From contig CAJOPK010000115.1 in assembly GCA_905236255.1 (NCBI GenBank), positions 1-10,378 on the forward strand: a stretch of DNA of 10,378 bases, read 5' to 3'. The stretch comes from an uncultured Selenomonadaceae bacterium. GTDB taxonomy: Bacteria; Bacillota; Negativicutes; Selenomonadales; Selenomonadaceae. The translations under genes were made by a program, and so were the position numbers. Shown here one piece after another: positions 1 through 7,502 of the stretch (position 1 is its first letter; every line of letters begins with the position of its first letter). The notes under the pieces were generated by a model that did no database searches, had not been told where the DNA came from, and saw nothing but the letters and a program-made list of their open reading frames with translations.

Positions 1-165
1 CCGCAATATTCTTCAAAGGCTGCCGAAACAATTTCAAGAGAAACCGGCGCGCAGATTTATACACTTGATCCGGTTGTTACCGGTGAATCGGATCCGAAAA
101 ATGCCGATGCCTATTTAAATTCAATGTTGCAAAATACAATGACTTTGATTAAGGCTCTGAATTAA
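1..165 (+). CDS. Metal ABC transporter substrate-binding protein (ZnuA/TroA-like), C-terminal fragment
   Basis: The window opens inside this gene, in frame 1, and 54 codons remain before the TAA stop. The residues (ISRETGAQIYTLDPVVTG, then a helix ending in LNSMLQNTMTLIKALN) match the C-terminal lobe of cluster A-I solute-binding proteins for zinc or manganese, in which a Ser/Ala-rich helix, a 'TGA-v-LDP' strand and a final long helix 'Y-MM-N...L' are typical. The protein would capture a transition metal outside the membrane for a ZnuBC-type importer. The metal ligands lie upstream of the window, so zinc and manganese cannot be told apart. The gene ends at an intrinsic terminator, so it is probably the last gene of its operon. 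The family call is fairly sure; the metal is unknown. Confidence 0.8.
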   Translation, partial: PQYSSKAAETISRETGAQIYTLDPVVTGESDPKNADAYLNSMLQNTMTLIKALN

Positions 166-174
166 AAAATTTTT

Positions 175-203
175 CTCCGATGAATTTTTATCGGAGTTTT
201 TTT
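175..203 (+). terminator. Intrinsic terminator after the metal-binding protein gene
   Basis: A perfect 7-bp stem CTCCGAT (175-181) and ATCGGAG (190-196) encloses an 8-base AT-rich loop and is followed by seven T (197-203). It begins 9 bases after the stop codon of the upstream gene and separates that operon from htrA. Confidence 0.9.
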
Positions 204-318
204 GTTTATCGGGTTTAGTTTGAAAATCCGTCAAATGCAGGAAAAATAAAATTTTTAACGAAAAATACGCGCCGTAAAAAGTTTTTTGACATTGAATCGA
301 AACAAAATTTTTGAACTC

Positions 319-323
319 GGAGG
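319..323 (+). promoter_or_regulatory. Ribosome binding site that fixes the htrA start
   Basis: GGAGG lies 10 bases before the ATG at 334. The reading frame is open further up to a TTG at 286, but that codon has no Shine-Dalgarno sequence and the extra 16 residues would put charged sequence in front of the signal peptide. Confidence 0.8.
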
Positions 324-333
324 AAACTTTAAA

Positions 334-1446
334 ATGACTTTTAAAAAATTTGCAAGAGTTTTTTGTGCCGGAATTGTTACGGCGACCTTGACATTCAGCG
401 GTTGCGGGATAACTCAAGGCGAGGGTGTCAAAGACGGTGAAAAAACGACCGTTGCGGTTGAAGATACGAAATCGGTCGATAAAACTGAAACCGTTGCCGG
501 CATAAGAAATACTCCCGCCGTAAATGTTGCAAAACTTGTCGGACCGGCAGTCGTCGGAATTACAAACAAAGCCGTTGCCCGCGATTTTTTCAATCGTCGA
601 ATTGAAACGGAAGGTGTCGGCTCCGGCGTAATTTTTCAAAGTGACGGCTACATTGTCACAAACAATCATGTAATTGCCGGCGCAAAGGAATTGATTGTAT
701 CTCTGCCCGACGGAAACAGCCTTAACGGCGAGCTTGTCGGTGCCGACGAAATGACCGATATTGCGGTCGTAAAAATCGATGCGAAAGATTTGCCGACCGC
801 AAAATTTGGAAATTCCGATGACGTTATGGTCGGTGAACCGGCAATAGCGATAGGCAATCCGATGGGGCTTGAGTTTAGGGGAAGTGTTACCGTCGGAATA
901 GTCAGCGCGCTCAATCGTACTTTGGAACTCAGCGACCGCAAAATCAGTCTTATTCAGACCGACGCGGCAATAAGTCCGGGAAATTCCGGCGGCGCGCTCT
1001 GCAACGCGGAAGGTGAAGTTATCGGAATAAACAGCGCAAAACTTGCCGCAAACGGAGTTGAAGGTATGGCGTTTGCAATTCCGATCAACACCGTTCAATC
1101 AATAATTTCCGAACTCATGGAAAAGGGTTATGTTGCCCGTCCCTATCTCGGCGTGACGATTTTCGATAAACCGACCGCCGCCCGTTACGGCTATCAACTT
1201 ACGATTGACAAGGGCGTTTATGTTTTCCAAGTTGCTCTCAATGCTCCGGCGGGACGTGCCGGACTTCAGCGCGGCGACATAATTTTGAAAATTGACGACA
1301 AGGAAGTAAACACGGTTACCGATGTGAGAAGTGAAGTCGCGGCGCATAAAGTCGGCGACAAAATCAAGGTCGAATACGATCGCGACGGCAAAAAGACGAC
1401 GGTCGAAGTGACTTTGCAGGAAATGCCGCAACCTTCCAATCAATGA
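334..1446 (+). CDS. htrA: HtrA/DegP-type serine protease, predicted lipoprotein, one PDZ domain
   Basis: Predicted envelope protease (370 aa) that degrades or refolds misfolded exported proteins. From the ATG at 334 it has a basic N-terminus, a hydrophobic stretch and a lipobox-like FSGC with Cys24 as the likely lipidated residue, then a low-complexity linker to about residue 60. The trypsin-like domain shows the complete triad: His112 in TNNHVIAG, Asp142 in TDIAVVKID and Ser218 in SPGNSGGAL. A single PDZ domain (about 272-362) contains YLGV and the GLQRGDIIL motif, with Gly-Asp at the usual position. Length and a single PDZ domain fit the Firmicutes HtrA/DegS class rather than two-PDZ DegP. 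Attachment by lipid instead of an N-terminal transmembrane helix is less usual. The stop overlaps the start of rlmH (ATGA), so the two are translationally coupled. No convincing sigma-70 promoter was found in 204-318. Confidence 0.93.
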   Translation: MTFKKFARVFCAGIVTATLTFSGCGITQGEGVKDGEKTTVAVEDTKSVDKTETVAGIRNTPAVNVAKLVGPAVVGITNKAVARDFFNRRIETEGVGSGVIFQSDGYIVTNNHVIAGAKELIVSLPDGNSLNGELVGADEMTDIAVVKIDAKDLPTAKFGNSDDVMVGEPAIAIGNPMGLEFRGSVTVGIVSALNRTLELSDRKISLIQTDAAISPGNSGGALCNAEGEVIGINSAKLAANGVEGMAFAIPINTVQSIISELMEKGYVARPYLGVTIFDKPTAARYGYQLTIDKGVYVFQVALNAPAGRAGLQRGDIILKIDDKEVNTVTDVRSEVAAHKVGDKIKVEYDRDGKKTTVEVTLQEMPQPSNQ

Positions 1447-1886
1447 AAATAAATATTATTTCAATCGGCAAACTCAAAGAAAAATTCTTGCGTGAGGGCG
1501 CGGCGGAATATTTGAAACGTCTGCGCCCTTTTGTCAAGGTTGAAATCGTCGAAATTCCCGAATGTAAAACGGTTGACGAAGAAGCCGAAAAAATTTTATC
1601 GAGAGTTTCCAAAAATTCAAAACTCTTCGTGCTTGACGTTTTCGGGGAAGAATTGACTTCCGAAAATTTTGCAAAAAAAATTGCCGATTTGACCCTGACC
1701 GGCGAAAGTGATTTTACTTTTGCAATCGGCGGTGCTTTCGGCTTGGGGGAAGAATTGCGGAAGGCGGCAGATTTTAAGTTGAGTTTGTCGAAAATGACTT
1801 TCACCCATCAGATGACGCGAATAATTTTGTTGGAACAAATTTATCGTGCCTTCAAAATAAATCGCGGTGAACCTTACCATTGGTGA
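1443..1886 (+). CDS. rlmH: 23S rRNA (pseudouridine1915-N3)-methyltransferase RlmH
   Basis: SPOUT-class methyltransferase (147 aa) that uses S-adenosylmethionine to methylate N3 of pseudouridine 1915 in helix 69 of 23S rRNA on the assembled 70S ribosome. Family marks visible: N-terminal MKINIISIGKLKEKF, the cofactor-loop motif FAIGGAFGLGEEL (93-105), LSLSKMTFTHQMTRIILLEQIYRAFKI towards the end (written here as LSLSKMTFTHQM at 113-124 followed by TRIILLEQIYRAF), and the C-terminal RGEPYHW, where the tyrosine-histidine pair is the conserved end of the family. Full length compared with the usual 155-160 aa. It starts in the ATGA shared with htrA and has only a weak Shine-Dalgarno sequence, so it is probably coupled to it. 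The htrA-rlmH pairing is common in Firmicutes. Confidence 0.96.
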   Translation: MKINIISIGKLKEKFLREGAAEYLKRLRPFVKVEIVEIPECKTVDEEAEKILSRVSKNSKLFVLDVFGEELTSENFAKKIADLTLTGESDFTFAIGGAFGLGEELRKAADFKLSLSKMTFTHQMTRIILLEQIYRAFKINRGEPYHW

Positions 1887-1890
1887 TTTA

Positions 1891-3348
1891 ATGGACAGAA
1901 GAATCGTATCCGGATTGCTCGGTTATTTGACTTTATTCAGCGGCGCGGCAATGATCCCGCCGTTTGTCCTTGCCGCCTGTTTTGAAGAAGTGAACGGCGC
2001 GGCAACTTTTTTGCTGTCGATGTTTTTGTGTCTTGCCGCAACTTTTGAGCTTGAAAGATTCGGCGGATTGAAGGGCAAAGACAATATCGGAGTCCGTGAA
2101 GGCTTGGCGGTTACCGGACTCGGTTGGCTGTTAATGTCAATTTTGGGAATGGTGCCTTATCTTGTGGGCGGTTGGCTTAGTCCTTTGGACAGTTTTGTCG
2201 AATCTTTTTCCGGATTTTCCGGTACCGGTGCGACGGTCATTGAGGACGTTGAAATTTTGCCGCGCAGTATTTTGCTCTGGAGAAGTCTTTCAAATTGGAT
2301 CGGCGGCTTGGGAATAATCGTAATTTTTATGGCCTTGATGTCACAATTCGGACGGGGCGCAATGTTCATTTTGCAGGCGGAAGCCACCGGTCCGACCAAA
2401 GAAAGACAGATGCCCAGAATCCGGGACAATGCAAAGGCTCTTTTCACGGTTTATGTTGTTTTGACCTGCTTTTGTGCCGCCGGATATTTTTTGTGCGGAT
2501 TAAATCCTTTTGCCGCCGTAAATCATGCACTGACAACGATAGCCACCGGAGGTTACGGAATTTACAACGGGACGGTTTCGGAATACGGAAATGTTTGGCT
2601 TGAAATTTGCATGGCGTTTTTTATGATTGTTTCAAGCGGAAGTTTTGCGATGTATGTAACGGCGGGGAGAAGGGGAATAAAGACGATTTTCAAAAATACC
2701 GAATTTCGGGTCTATCTTCAAATAATTACGGTTGCGGCTCTCGTCGTTGCGGTCGATTTGTTTATTGAAATGAATGTCGATATTTTTACGGCAATTCGCA
2801 GTGCCTTTTTCCATGTTGCATCTTTGAGTTCGACTACCGGATTTGTTGCACAGGATTTTGACACTTACCCGCCGATAAGCAAATTTTTTCTGATGATGAC
2901 AATGTTTTTGGGCGGTTGTGCGGGAAGTACCGCCGGCGGTTTAAAAGTTGCCCGAATAATTTTGCTCTTTAAATTTATCGCATCTCTCGTCCGGCAAAAA
3001 ATTCATCCCGACATGATCAGCCCGGTAAAAATTGACGGGCGGGTAATAAACGATGACATAATTTTCGGCGCGGCAAAATTTTTCTTTGCCGTCGTAATTC
3101 TGGATATAATTTTTGCCTTTGTCATGATGTTTGACGGGATTGACTTTATAAATGCCGTCAGTGTCAGTGTTTCGACTGTGGCAAGTGTCGGACCGGGTTT
3201 CGGGATAGAAGGAGCGACCAGCACTTACGCGCTTTTGCCGGACTTCAGCAAATTTTTTGCCTGTATCGTAATGTTTTTTGCGCGGCTTGAAATTTTTACG
3301 GTTTTGGTACTTTTTACTCCGTCGTTTTGGAGCGGGAAAAATTGGTAA
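1891..3348 (+). CDS. trkH: Potassium uptake channel subunit, TrkH/KtrB family
   Basis: Integral membrane protein (485 aa from the ATG at 1891) that forms the K+ pathway of a Trk/Ktr system. The four selectivity-filter loops of the family can be followed: FSGTGAT (about 109-115), TTIATGGYG (215-223), SLSSTTGFV (311-319) and STVASVGPGFG (428-438), each with the central glycine. FLGGCAGSTAGGLKVARI precedes the long middle helix, and the C-terminus MFFARLEIFTVLVLFTPSFW is the typical TrkH ending. An in-frame GTG at 1867 would overlap rlmH by 20 bases and lacks a ribosome binding site; GGTGA at 1882-1886 serves the ATG at 1891, though only 4 bases away. The gene follows rlmH directly and is likely cotranscribed. 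No cytoplasmic TrkA/KtrA gating subunit is in the window; it must be elsewhere if the system is regulated in the normal way. Confidence 0.95.
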   Translation: MDRRIVSGLLGYLTLFSGAAMIPPFVLAACFEEVNGAATFLLSMFLCLAATFELERFGGLKGKDNIGVREGLAVTGLGWLLMSILGMVPYLVGGWLSPLDSFVESFSGFSGTGATVIEDVEILPRSILLWRSLSNWIGGLGIIVIFMALMSQFGRGAMFILQAEATGPTKERQMPRIRDNAKALFTVYVVLTCFCAAGYFLCGLNPFAAVNHALTTIATGGYGIYNGTVSEYGNVWLEICMAFFMIVSSGSFAMYVTAGRRGIKTIFKNTEFRVYLQIITVAALVVAVDLFIEMNVDIFTAIRSAFFHVASLSSTTGFVAQDFDTYPPISKFFLMMTMFLGGCAGSTAGGLKVARIILLFKFIASLVRQKIHPDMISPVKIDGRVINDDIIFGAAKFFFAVVILDIIFAFVMMFDGIDFINAVSVSVSTVASVGPGFGIEGATSTYALLPDFSKFFACIVMFFARLEIFTVLVLFTPSFWSGKNW

Positions 3349-3371
3349 GATCGTGTCGTTTTTTTTCCGGA

Positions 3372-4598
3372 CTAAAATTTTTCGATGAATTGCGGAGAAT
3401 TTAAAAAATCTTGAAAGAGATCTTTCGGTTTCTCAAATAAAATTTCGCGCAGATTTGAAGCCGAAACGTCAAGCAACAAATTTTTTTGATAAGGCGAAAG
3501 TTTTCGGCGCCTTTCGTAAATATCCCGCCGGTTTAAGTGTTTCGTAACTTTTGTGACGACGGGAATTTCGGATGATGATGAAATTTTTTTGAGCAAATTT
3601 TTGCCGCGTTCATTGAATGCCAAAACACGCGCAAAAATTCCGGAATAAAGTTCGTCAATTTCACAACTTTTCAGATCGAGCAAAAAATGCAAAAGCAACC
3701 TTTCGATACGACTTGCCGGATAACGAAGGCTTGTCATTCCGGCAACGATTTCAAAATAATTTTTTGAAGTGCCGGCGACTTTCGGCATAAGATTTTCCAG
3801 ACCTTCGGTCATTCCGTAAATTTCCTTCAAACTTTTTTCGGTTGCCGTCAGAAGTTTTGTCAAAATCGGACGAAACAAAAATTCTTTGCTTACAAGTCCG
3901 AAAATTTTTTCCTTTTGCAAAGCGGCAAGAGTTTCCGAATCGACGGAAGCCGAAATCTTTTTCCAATCGGGATTTTCTTTGTAAACCTCATTGCGGATTG
4001 CCGCCGCACTTGAAAAATTTTCGCGTAAAATTCCGTCGTCGTAATCGGCTCCGAATCGTTGAATCAAAATCGGCAAAATTTCCGCCGGCAAGGCCCGCAA
4101 ATATTCAATCGCCAAAATATTGTTCGGACGACTTAAAATCTTTTCGTCAATCCCGGTATATTCCGATAAAATTTCCGCAGTTGCCCGAGCGTATGAAATT
4201 CCGACTGACATTTTTTTCTTCAACTTTTCGGAAAAATCTTTGTCGTCGAAAAAATTTGCCGCCGTCCGCAATATCGACAAATCCGGAAATTCCGCTCCGA
4301 AAGCAAGTTTATTTATCACGCCGAGTTTTTTTAAAATTTTTATCCCGCCCCGCGCAAAATCTTGCGCACTTTCAACGGCAAAAACAAACGGCAATTCCAA
4401 AACCAAATCGCAACCGCCGAAAATTGCAAGTCGCGCCCGGGTAAATTTGTCCAAAATTGTCGGCATTCCGCGCTGGGTAAAGCTGCCGCTCATAACGGCA
4501 ACGACGGGTTCTCCTCCGGTCAATTTCTTTAATTCGGAAATTTGAAACTCATGTCCCGAATGAAAAGGATTGTATTCCGCAATTATTCCAATCGCCAA
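3372..4598 (-). CDS. tmcAL: tRNA(Met) cytidine acetate ligase TmcAL (YlbM family)
   Basis: Cytoplasmic enzyme (408 aa) that uses ATP and acetate to make N4-acetylcytidine at the wobble position (C34) of elongator tRNA-Met, securing AUG decoding. It has a nucleotidyltransferase-like N-terminal domain: GIIAEYNPFHSGH carries the HxGH motif (His13, His16), followed by MSGSFTQRG (36-44), DKFTRARLA and DLVLELPFVFAVESAQDFA (64-82), all hallmarks of this family. RPNNILAIEYLRAL is another conserved stretch. The start is a TTG at 4598-4596, chosen because it places GIIAEYNPFH at the N-terminus as in homologues; GGTGA (4607-4603) sits 4 bases upstream and GGCGG slightly further. It is convergent with trkH (23-base gap, no clear terminator) and divergent from the iron-type ABC operon. 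TmcAL is mainly a Firmicutes protein, which supports the taxonomic reading. Confidence 0.93.
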   Translation of the reverse strand: MAIGIIAEYNPFHSGHEFQISELKKLTGGEPVVAVMSGSFTQRGMPTILDKFTRARLAIFGGCDLVLELPFVFAVESAQDFARGGIKILKKLGVINKLAFGAEFPDLSILRTAANFFDDKDFSEKLKKKMSVGISYARATAEILSEYTGIDEKILSRPNNILAIEYLRALPAEILPILIQRFGADYDDGILRENFSSAAAIRNEVYKENPDWKKISASVDSETLAALQKEKIFGLVSKEFLFRPILTKLLTATEKSLKEIYGMTEGLENLMPKVAGTSKNYFEIVAGMTSLRYPASRIERLLLHFLLDLKSCEIDELYSGIFARVLAFNERGKNLLKKISSSSEIPVVTKVTKHLNRRDIYERRRKLSPYQKNLLLDVSASNLREILFEKPKDLFQDFLNSPQFIEKF

Positions 4599-4626
4599 AT
4601 TTTCACCGCCTTACAAAATTTTCTCA

Positions 4627-4655
4627 AGTCTATCAAATTTTTATTCGGTCTTCAA
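4627..4655 (-). promoter_or_regulatory. Possible sigma-70 promoter for tmcAL
   Basis: On the minus strand TTGAAG (4655-4650) and TAGACT (4632-4627) are separated by 17 bases, which would start transcription about 20 bases before the TTG start codon. Each hexamer matches consensus at four of six positions, so this is only a candidate. Nothing stronger was found in the 177-base divergent gap 4599-4775. For the plus-strand operon, TACAAT at 4691-4696 could be a -10, but it lacks a good -35. Confidence 0.3.
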
Positions 4656-4775
4656 TGAACGGAAGATTTTTCGTCAAAACGGCAAATCGATACAATTTGA
4701 TTGAATAAAAGCAGGATTTTTTGAAAAAATGCCGCAATAAAAAGATCGGAAAAAATTTTTTTGGGGGTTTTGTTT

Positions 4776-5723
4776 ATGAGAAGAACGGCAATACTTTTGT
4801 TGATGATTTTTGTTTTGATGATGTTTGCGGCTTGCGGAAATGTTTCGGAAACGGGAAAAAATTCCGCCGGCGAAAATTTTTGCACGGTGACCGACGACAA
4901 CGGACGCACGGTAAATATTTCAAAAAAACCGGAGAGGATTGTCGTCGTTTCCGCATCTTTTTTGGAGCCTTTGCATGAAGTCGGGGGAAGTGTGGTCGGT
5001 CGTCCTTCCTCAAAAATAAAAGTTCCGGATTTTGCAAAGGATGCCGAAGATATAGGACCGGTCTATCAGATCGACACCGAAAAACTTTTGGCTTGTCGCC
5101 CGGATTTGGTCATCGTCAACAAGGGAATGAATGAAAGACTTTCCACGATTTTGGACGAGAATAAAATAAATTTTGTCGTTGCCGACATGAAAGAATACGA
5201 AAACGTCAAGAAAAATGTTTTGATGTTTGCCGAAATTACCGGACAACCGGAAAAGGGCAAAGAAGTCGTCGCCGATATGGAAACCAAAATTAAAAATATC
5301 AAAGACAACTTGCCGGCGGAATCGAAACGGGTTGCAATTTTGCACGGCACCGCGCAGGGCATCAGCGTACAGCTTGACGGCAGTATTGCCGGAAATGTTT
5401 TGAAAATTTTGGGCTGGGAAAATGTTGCCGCCGGAATGAAGGCGATCGAAGGAAAACCGGATACCGCACCTTACAGCTTGGAAACTTTGATCGAACAAAA
5501 TCCGGAGATAATTTTTGTCACGAGCATGGGGAACATTGACGAGATAAAAAAACATATGGACGCGACAATTTCAGAAAATCCTGCTTGGCAGACAATTCCC
5601 GCCGTCAAAAACAATCAACTTTATTATCTGCCGCAGGATTTGTTTTTGTTGAGTCCCGGTATTCATTATCCTGAGGCTGCGGAATATGCCGCAAAACTGA
5701 TTTACCCGGAGGGCTTTAAATGA
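4776..5723 (+). CDS. ABC importer substrate-binding lipoprotein (FepB/BtuF/TroA-like fold)
   Basis: Solute-binding lipoprotein (315 aa) that would capture a metal chelate (ferric siderophore, heme or corrinoid) for the permease and ATPase encoded next. The signal sequence MRRTAILLLMIFVLMMFAAC has a lipobox FAAC with Cys20 as the lipidation site. The mature protein begins with TVTDDNGRTVNISKKPERIVV, the usual opening of this class (given here as residues 37 to about 57), followed by two lobes: PDLVIVNKGMNE with TGQPEKGKEV ending the first and an inter-lobe helix, then a second lobe with AILHGTAQG and ETLIEQNPEIIFVTSMG. The ATG at 4776 is preferred to an upstream TTG at 4761 because it starts the signal peptide cleanly; the G-run at 4763-4767 is an imperfect ribosome binding site. 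The stop overlaps the permease start (ATGA). Substrate cannot be read from sequence; the neighbouring chelatase suggests heme or another tetrapyrrole. Confidence 0.88.
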   Translation: MRRTAILLLMIFVLMMFAACGNVSETGKNSAGENFCTVTDDNGRTVNISKKPERIVVVSASFLEPLHEVGGSVVGRPSSKIKVPDFAKDAEDIGPVYQIDTEKLLACRPDLVIVNKGMNERLSTILDENKINFVVADMKEYENVKKNVLMFAEITGQPEKGKEVVADMETKIKNIKDNLPAESKRVAILHGTAQGISVQLDGSIAGNVLKILGWENVAAGMKAIEGKPDTAPYSLETLIEQNPEIIFVTSMGNIDEIKKHMDATISENPAWQTIPAVKNNQLYYLPQDLFLLSPGIHYPEAAEYAAKLIYPEGFK

Positions 5724-6709
5724 TTCCGGATAAATTTTCAAAAAATCCGATTTTAATTTTGACGGTTTTTGCGATCGTTGCATTTTTCGGAATGTGTTTC
5801 AGCGTAATGAAAGGTTCGGTCGAAATCCCCTTCAATGAAATTTTTTCGGCGATTTTCGGAAGTTCGGAAAGTATTCACGGGCAAATTTTAAACAATATCA
5901 GACTTCCCAGAACAATCGTCGCCGCACTTGTGGGAATAAATCTTTCGCTGTCCGGAACAATCTTGCAGGCGGTAATGAAAAATCCGCTTGCCGACCCTCA
6001 CATAATCGGAATATCTTCCGGCGCGGGACTTGCGGGAATTTCGGTGATGTTGCTTTTTCCGGAATCGGCTTGGGCAATAACTCCGGTTGCATTTTTGGGG
6101 GCAATGGCGGCGGCTCTTTTGATTTACATTCTTGCATGGAAAAACGGAATCAGACCGATCCGGATAATTTTGGCGGGCGTGGCGGTTTCGGCATTTTTGG
6201 GCGCGGGAATATCTTCACTCATGATTTTGAACAGCGACAAAGTTCACGGCGCACTGATGTGGATGGTCGGAGGACTTTCGGCAAGAAGTTGGCCGCACGT
6301 CGAAATAATTTTGCCTTACACGATAATCGGAATGATTTTGGCTTTTATCGGGGCAAAATATTTAAACGTCCTGATGCTCGGCGATGAAACGGCAAAAAGT
6401 TTGGGGCTTAACGTGGAAGCGGTACGCCTGATTTTTACGGCATTGGCGGCACTTTTGGCGGCAAGCGCGGTATCGGTTGTGGGACTTTTGGGGTTTGTCG
6501 GTTTAATAGTTCCTCATGCAACAAGATTGATAATCGGCACGGATCACCGGTATTTGTTGCCGGGCGCGGCATTGGCGGGAATTGCGACGGTGACGGTCAG
6601 CGACACTTTTGCGAGAATTGCATTTTCACCGGTCGAACTTCCGGTGGGAATAGTCATGGCGGCGGCAGGCGCGCCGTTTTTCCTGTTTTTGTTGAGGAAG
6701 GAGCTTTAA
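5720..6709 (+). CDS. FecCD/BtuC-family ABC importer permease
   Basis: Polytopic inner-membrane permease (329 aa) that, as a homodimer, forms the channel of the importer. Family motifs: RLPRTIVAALVG (61-72), NPLADPHIIGISSGAG (88-102), the ATPase-coupling region GLLGFVGLIVPHATRL (255-270) followed by GTDHR, and the C-terminal LPVGIVMAAAGAPFFLFLL (307-325). Hydrophobic segments fit the roughly ten helices of the BtuC fold, and the length matches the usual 320-340 aa. The start codon overlaps the stop of the binding protein in ATGA, and the ATPase gene follows after a single base, so the three are one translation-coupled operon. FecCD permeases carry iron-siderophores, heme or cobalamin, and sequence does not separate these. 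Confidence 0.95.
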   Translation: MIPDKFSKNPILILTVFAIVAFFGMCFSVMKGSVEIPFNEIFSAIFGSSESIHGQILNNIRLPRTIVAALVGINLSLSGTILQAVMKNPLADPHIIGISSGAGLAGISVMLLFPESAWAITPVAFLGAMAAALLIYILAWKNGIRPIRIILAGVAVSAFLGAGISSLMILNSDKVHGALMWMVGGLSARSWPHVEIILPYTIIGMILAFIGAKYLNVLMLGDETAKSLGLNVEAVRLIFTALAALLAASAVSVVGLLGFVGLIVPHATRLIIGTDHRYLLPGAALAGIATVTVSDTFARIAFSPVELPVGIVMAAAGAPFFLFLLRKEL

Positions 6710-6710
6710 A

Positions 6711-7502
6711 GTGAAAATTGAAGTCAAAAATCTTTCCGTAAACATTGCCGGAAAAAAAATCTTGTCGAATGTAAATCCGGTTTTTCCGGAGGGGAAAAGT
6801 ATAGCGATAATCGGACCGAACGGCGCGGGAAAATCAACTCTGTTAAGTGTTTTGGCAAATTTGAGATCTGAATATGAAGGCGAAGTTTTGGCGGACGGCG
6901 AAAATATCCGAAAAATAAATCGAAAAAAACTTGCCCGCCGGCTTGCAATTTTGCCGCAGACAATGCAAATTCCTCCGGATATAACAGTCGAACGCCTGAT
7001 TGATTACGGCAGATTTCCTTACAGGGGACTTTTTTCCGCCGGAGATCCGAAAAAAGATCGCGAAGCCGTCGAACGGGCAATAAAAATCGTAAATTTGGAA
7101 AAATTTAAAGACCGCCGGGTAAATTCTCTTTCCGGCGGCGAACGTCAACGGGCAAGGATTGCCATGGCTTTGGCCCGGGAACCGGAAGTTATGCTTTTCG
7201 ACGAACCGACGACTTATCTTGACATAGCTTTTCAAATTGAAGTCATGCAAATAATCCGAATGATAAACGAAAAATTCGGAATGACCGTAATAACGGTACT
7301 GCACGATATAAATCACGCCGTGCAATATTCCGATGAAGTGATTGTCGTAAAAGACGCAAAAACTTTTCAGGGCGCGCCTAAAGATACAATAAATTCCGAG
7401 ATGCTTGAAAAAATTTTCGGGGTAAGGGCTGAAATTTTCACCAACGAAAAAGGCGTTTCCATTTTGTCGCCGGTTTCGACGATAAAAAATCAATCCTCTT
7501 GA
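6711..7502 (+). CDS. FecE/BtuD-type ABC importer ATPase
   Basis: ATP-hydrolysing subunit (263 aa) that powers the importer from the cytoplasmic face. All nucleotide-binding motifs are intact: Walker A GPNGAGKST (35-43), Q-loop Gln83 in LPQTMQIPP, signature LSGGERQR (140-147), Walker B VMLFDEPTTYLD (160-171) with Asp164 and Glu165, and the switch His198 in VLHDINHA. The spacing DIxVERLIDYGRFPY after the Q-loop is typical of the FecE/BtuD branch. The start is a GTG at 6711, one base after the permease stop, with a strong AGGAAGGAG (6695-6703) placed 7 bases ahead. The last 13 bases overlap the 3' end of the convergent ABC-2 permease gene on the other strand, and no terminator separates them. 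Confidence 0.96.
   Translation: MKIEVKNLSVNIAGKKILSNVNPVFPEGKSIAIIGPNGAGKSTLLSVLANLRSEYEGEVLADGENIRKINRKKLARRLAILPQTMQIPPDITVERLIDYGRFPYRGLFSAGDPKKDREAVERAIKIVNLEKFKDRRVNSLSGGERQRARIAMALAREPEVMLFDEPTTYLDIAFQIEVMQIIRMINEKFGMTVITVLHDINHAVQYSDEVIVVKDAKTFQGAPKDTINSEMLEKIFGVRAEIFTNEKGVSILSPVSTIKNQSS

Noticed and set aside
286..291. TTGACA before htrA as a -35 box
   Set aside because: There is no acceptable -10 at 15-18 bases downstream, and a start there would fall on the ribosome binding site. It was left out as a promoter.
121..1098. 325-codon open frame on the minus strand opposite htrA
   Set aside because: It lies antisense to a gene with a full catalytic triad, has a low-complexity Phe/Arg/Asn-rich product with no motif, and extends into the terminator and upstream gene. 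It arises from codon choice that avoids stop complements on the other strand.
3349..3371. Bidirectional terminator between trkH and tmcAL
   Set aside because: There is a run of T in the gap but no inverted repeat able to form a stem.
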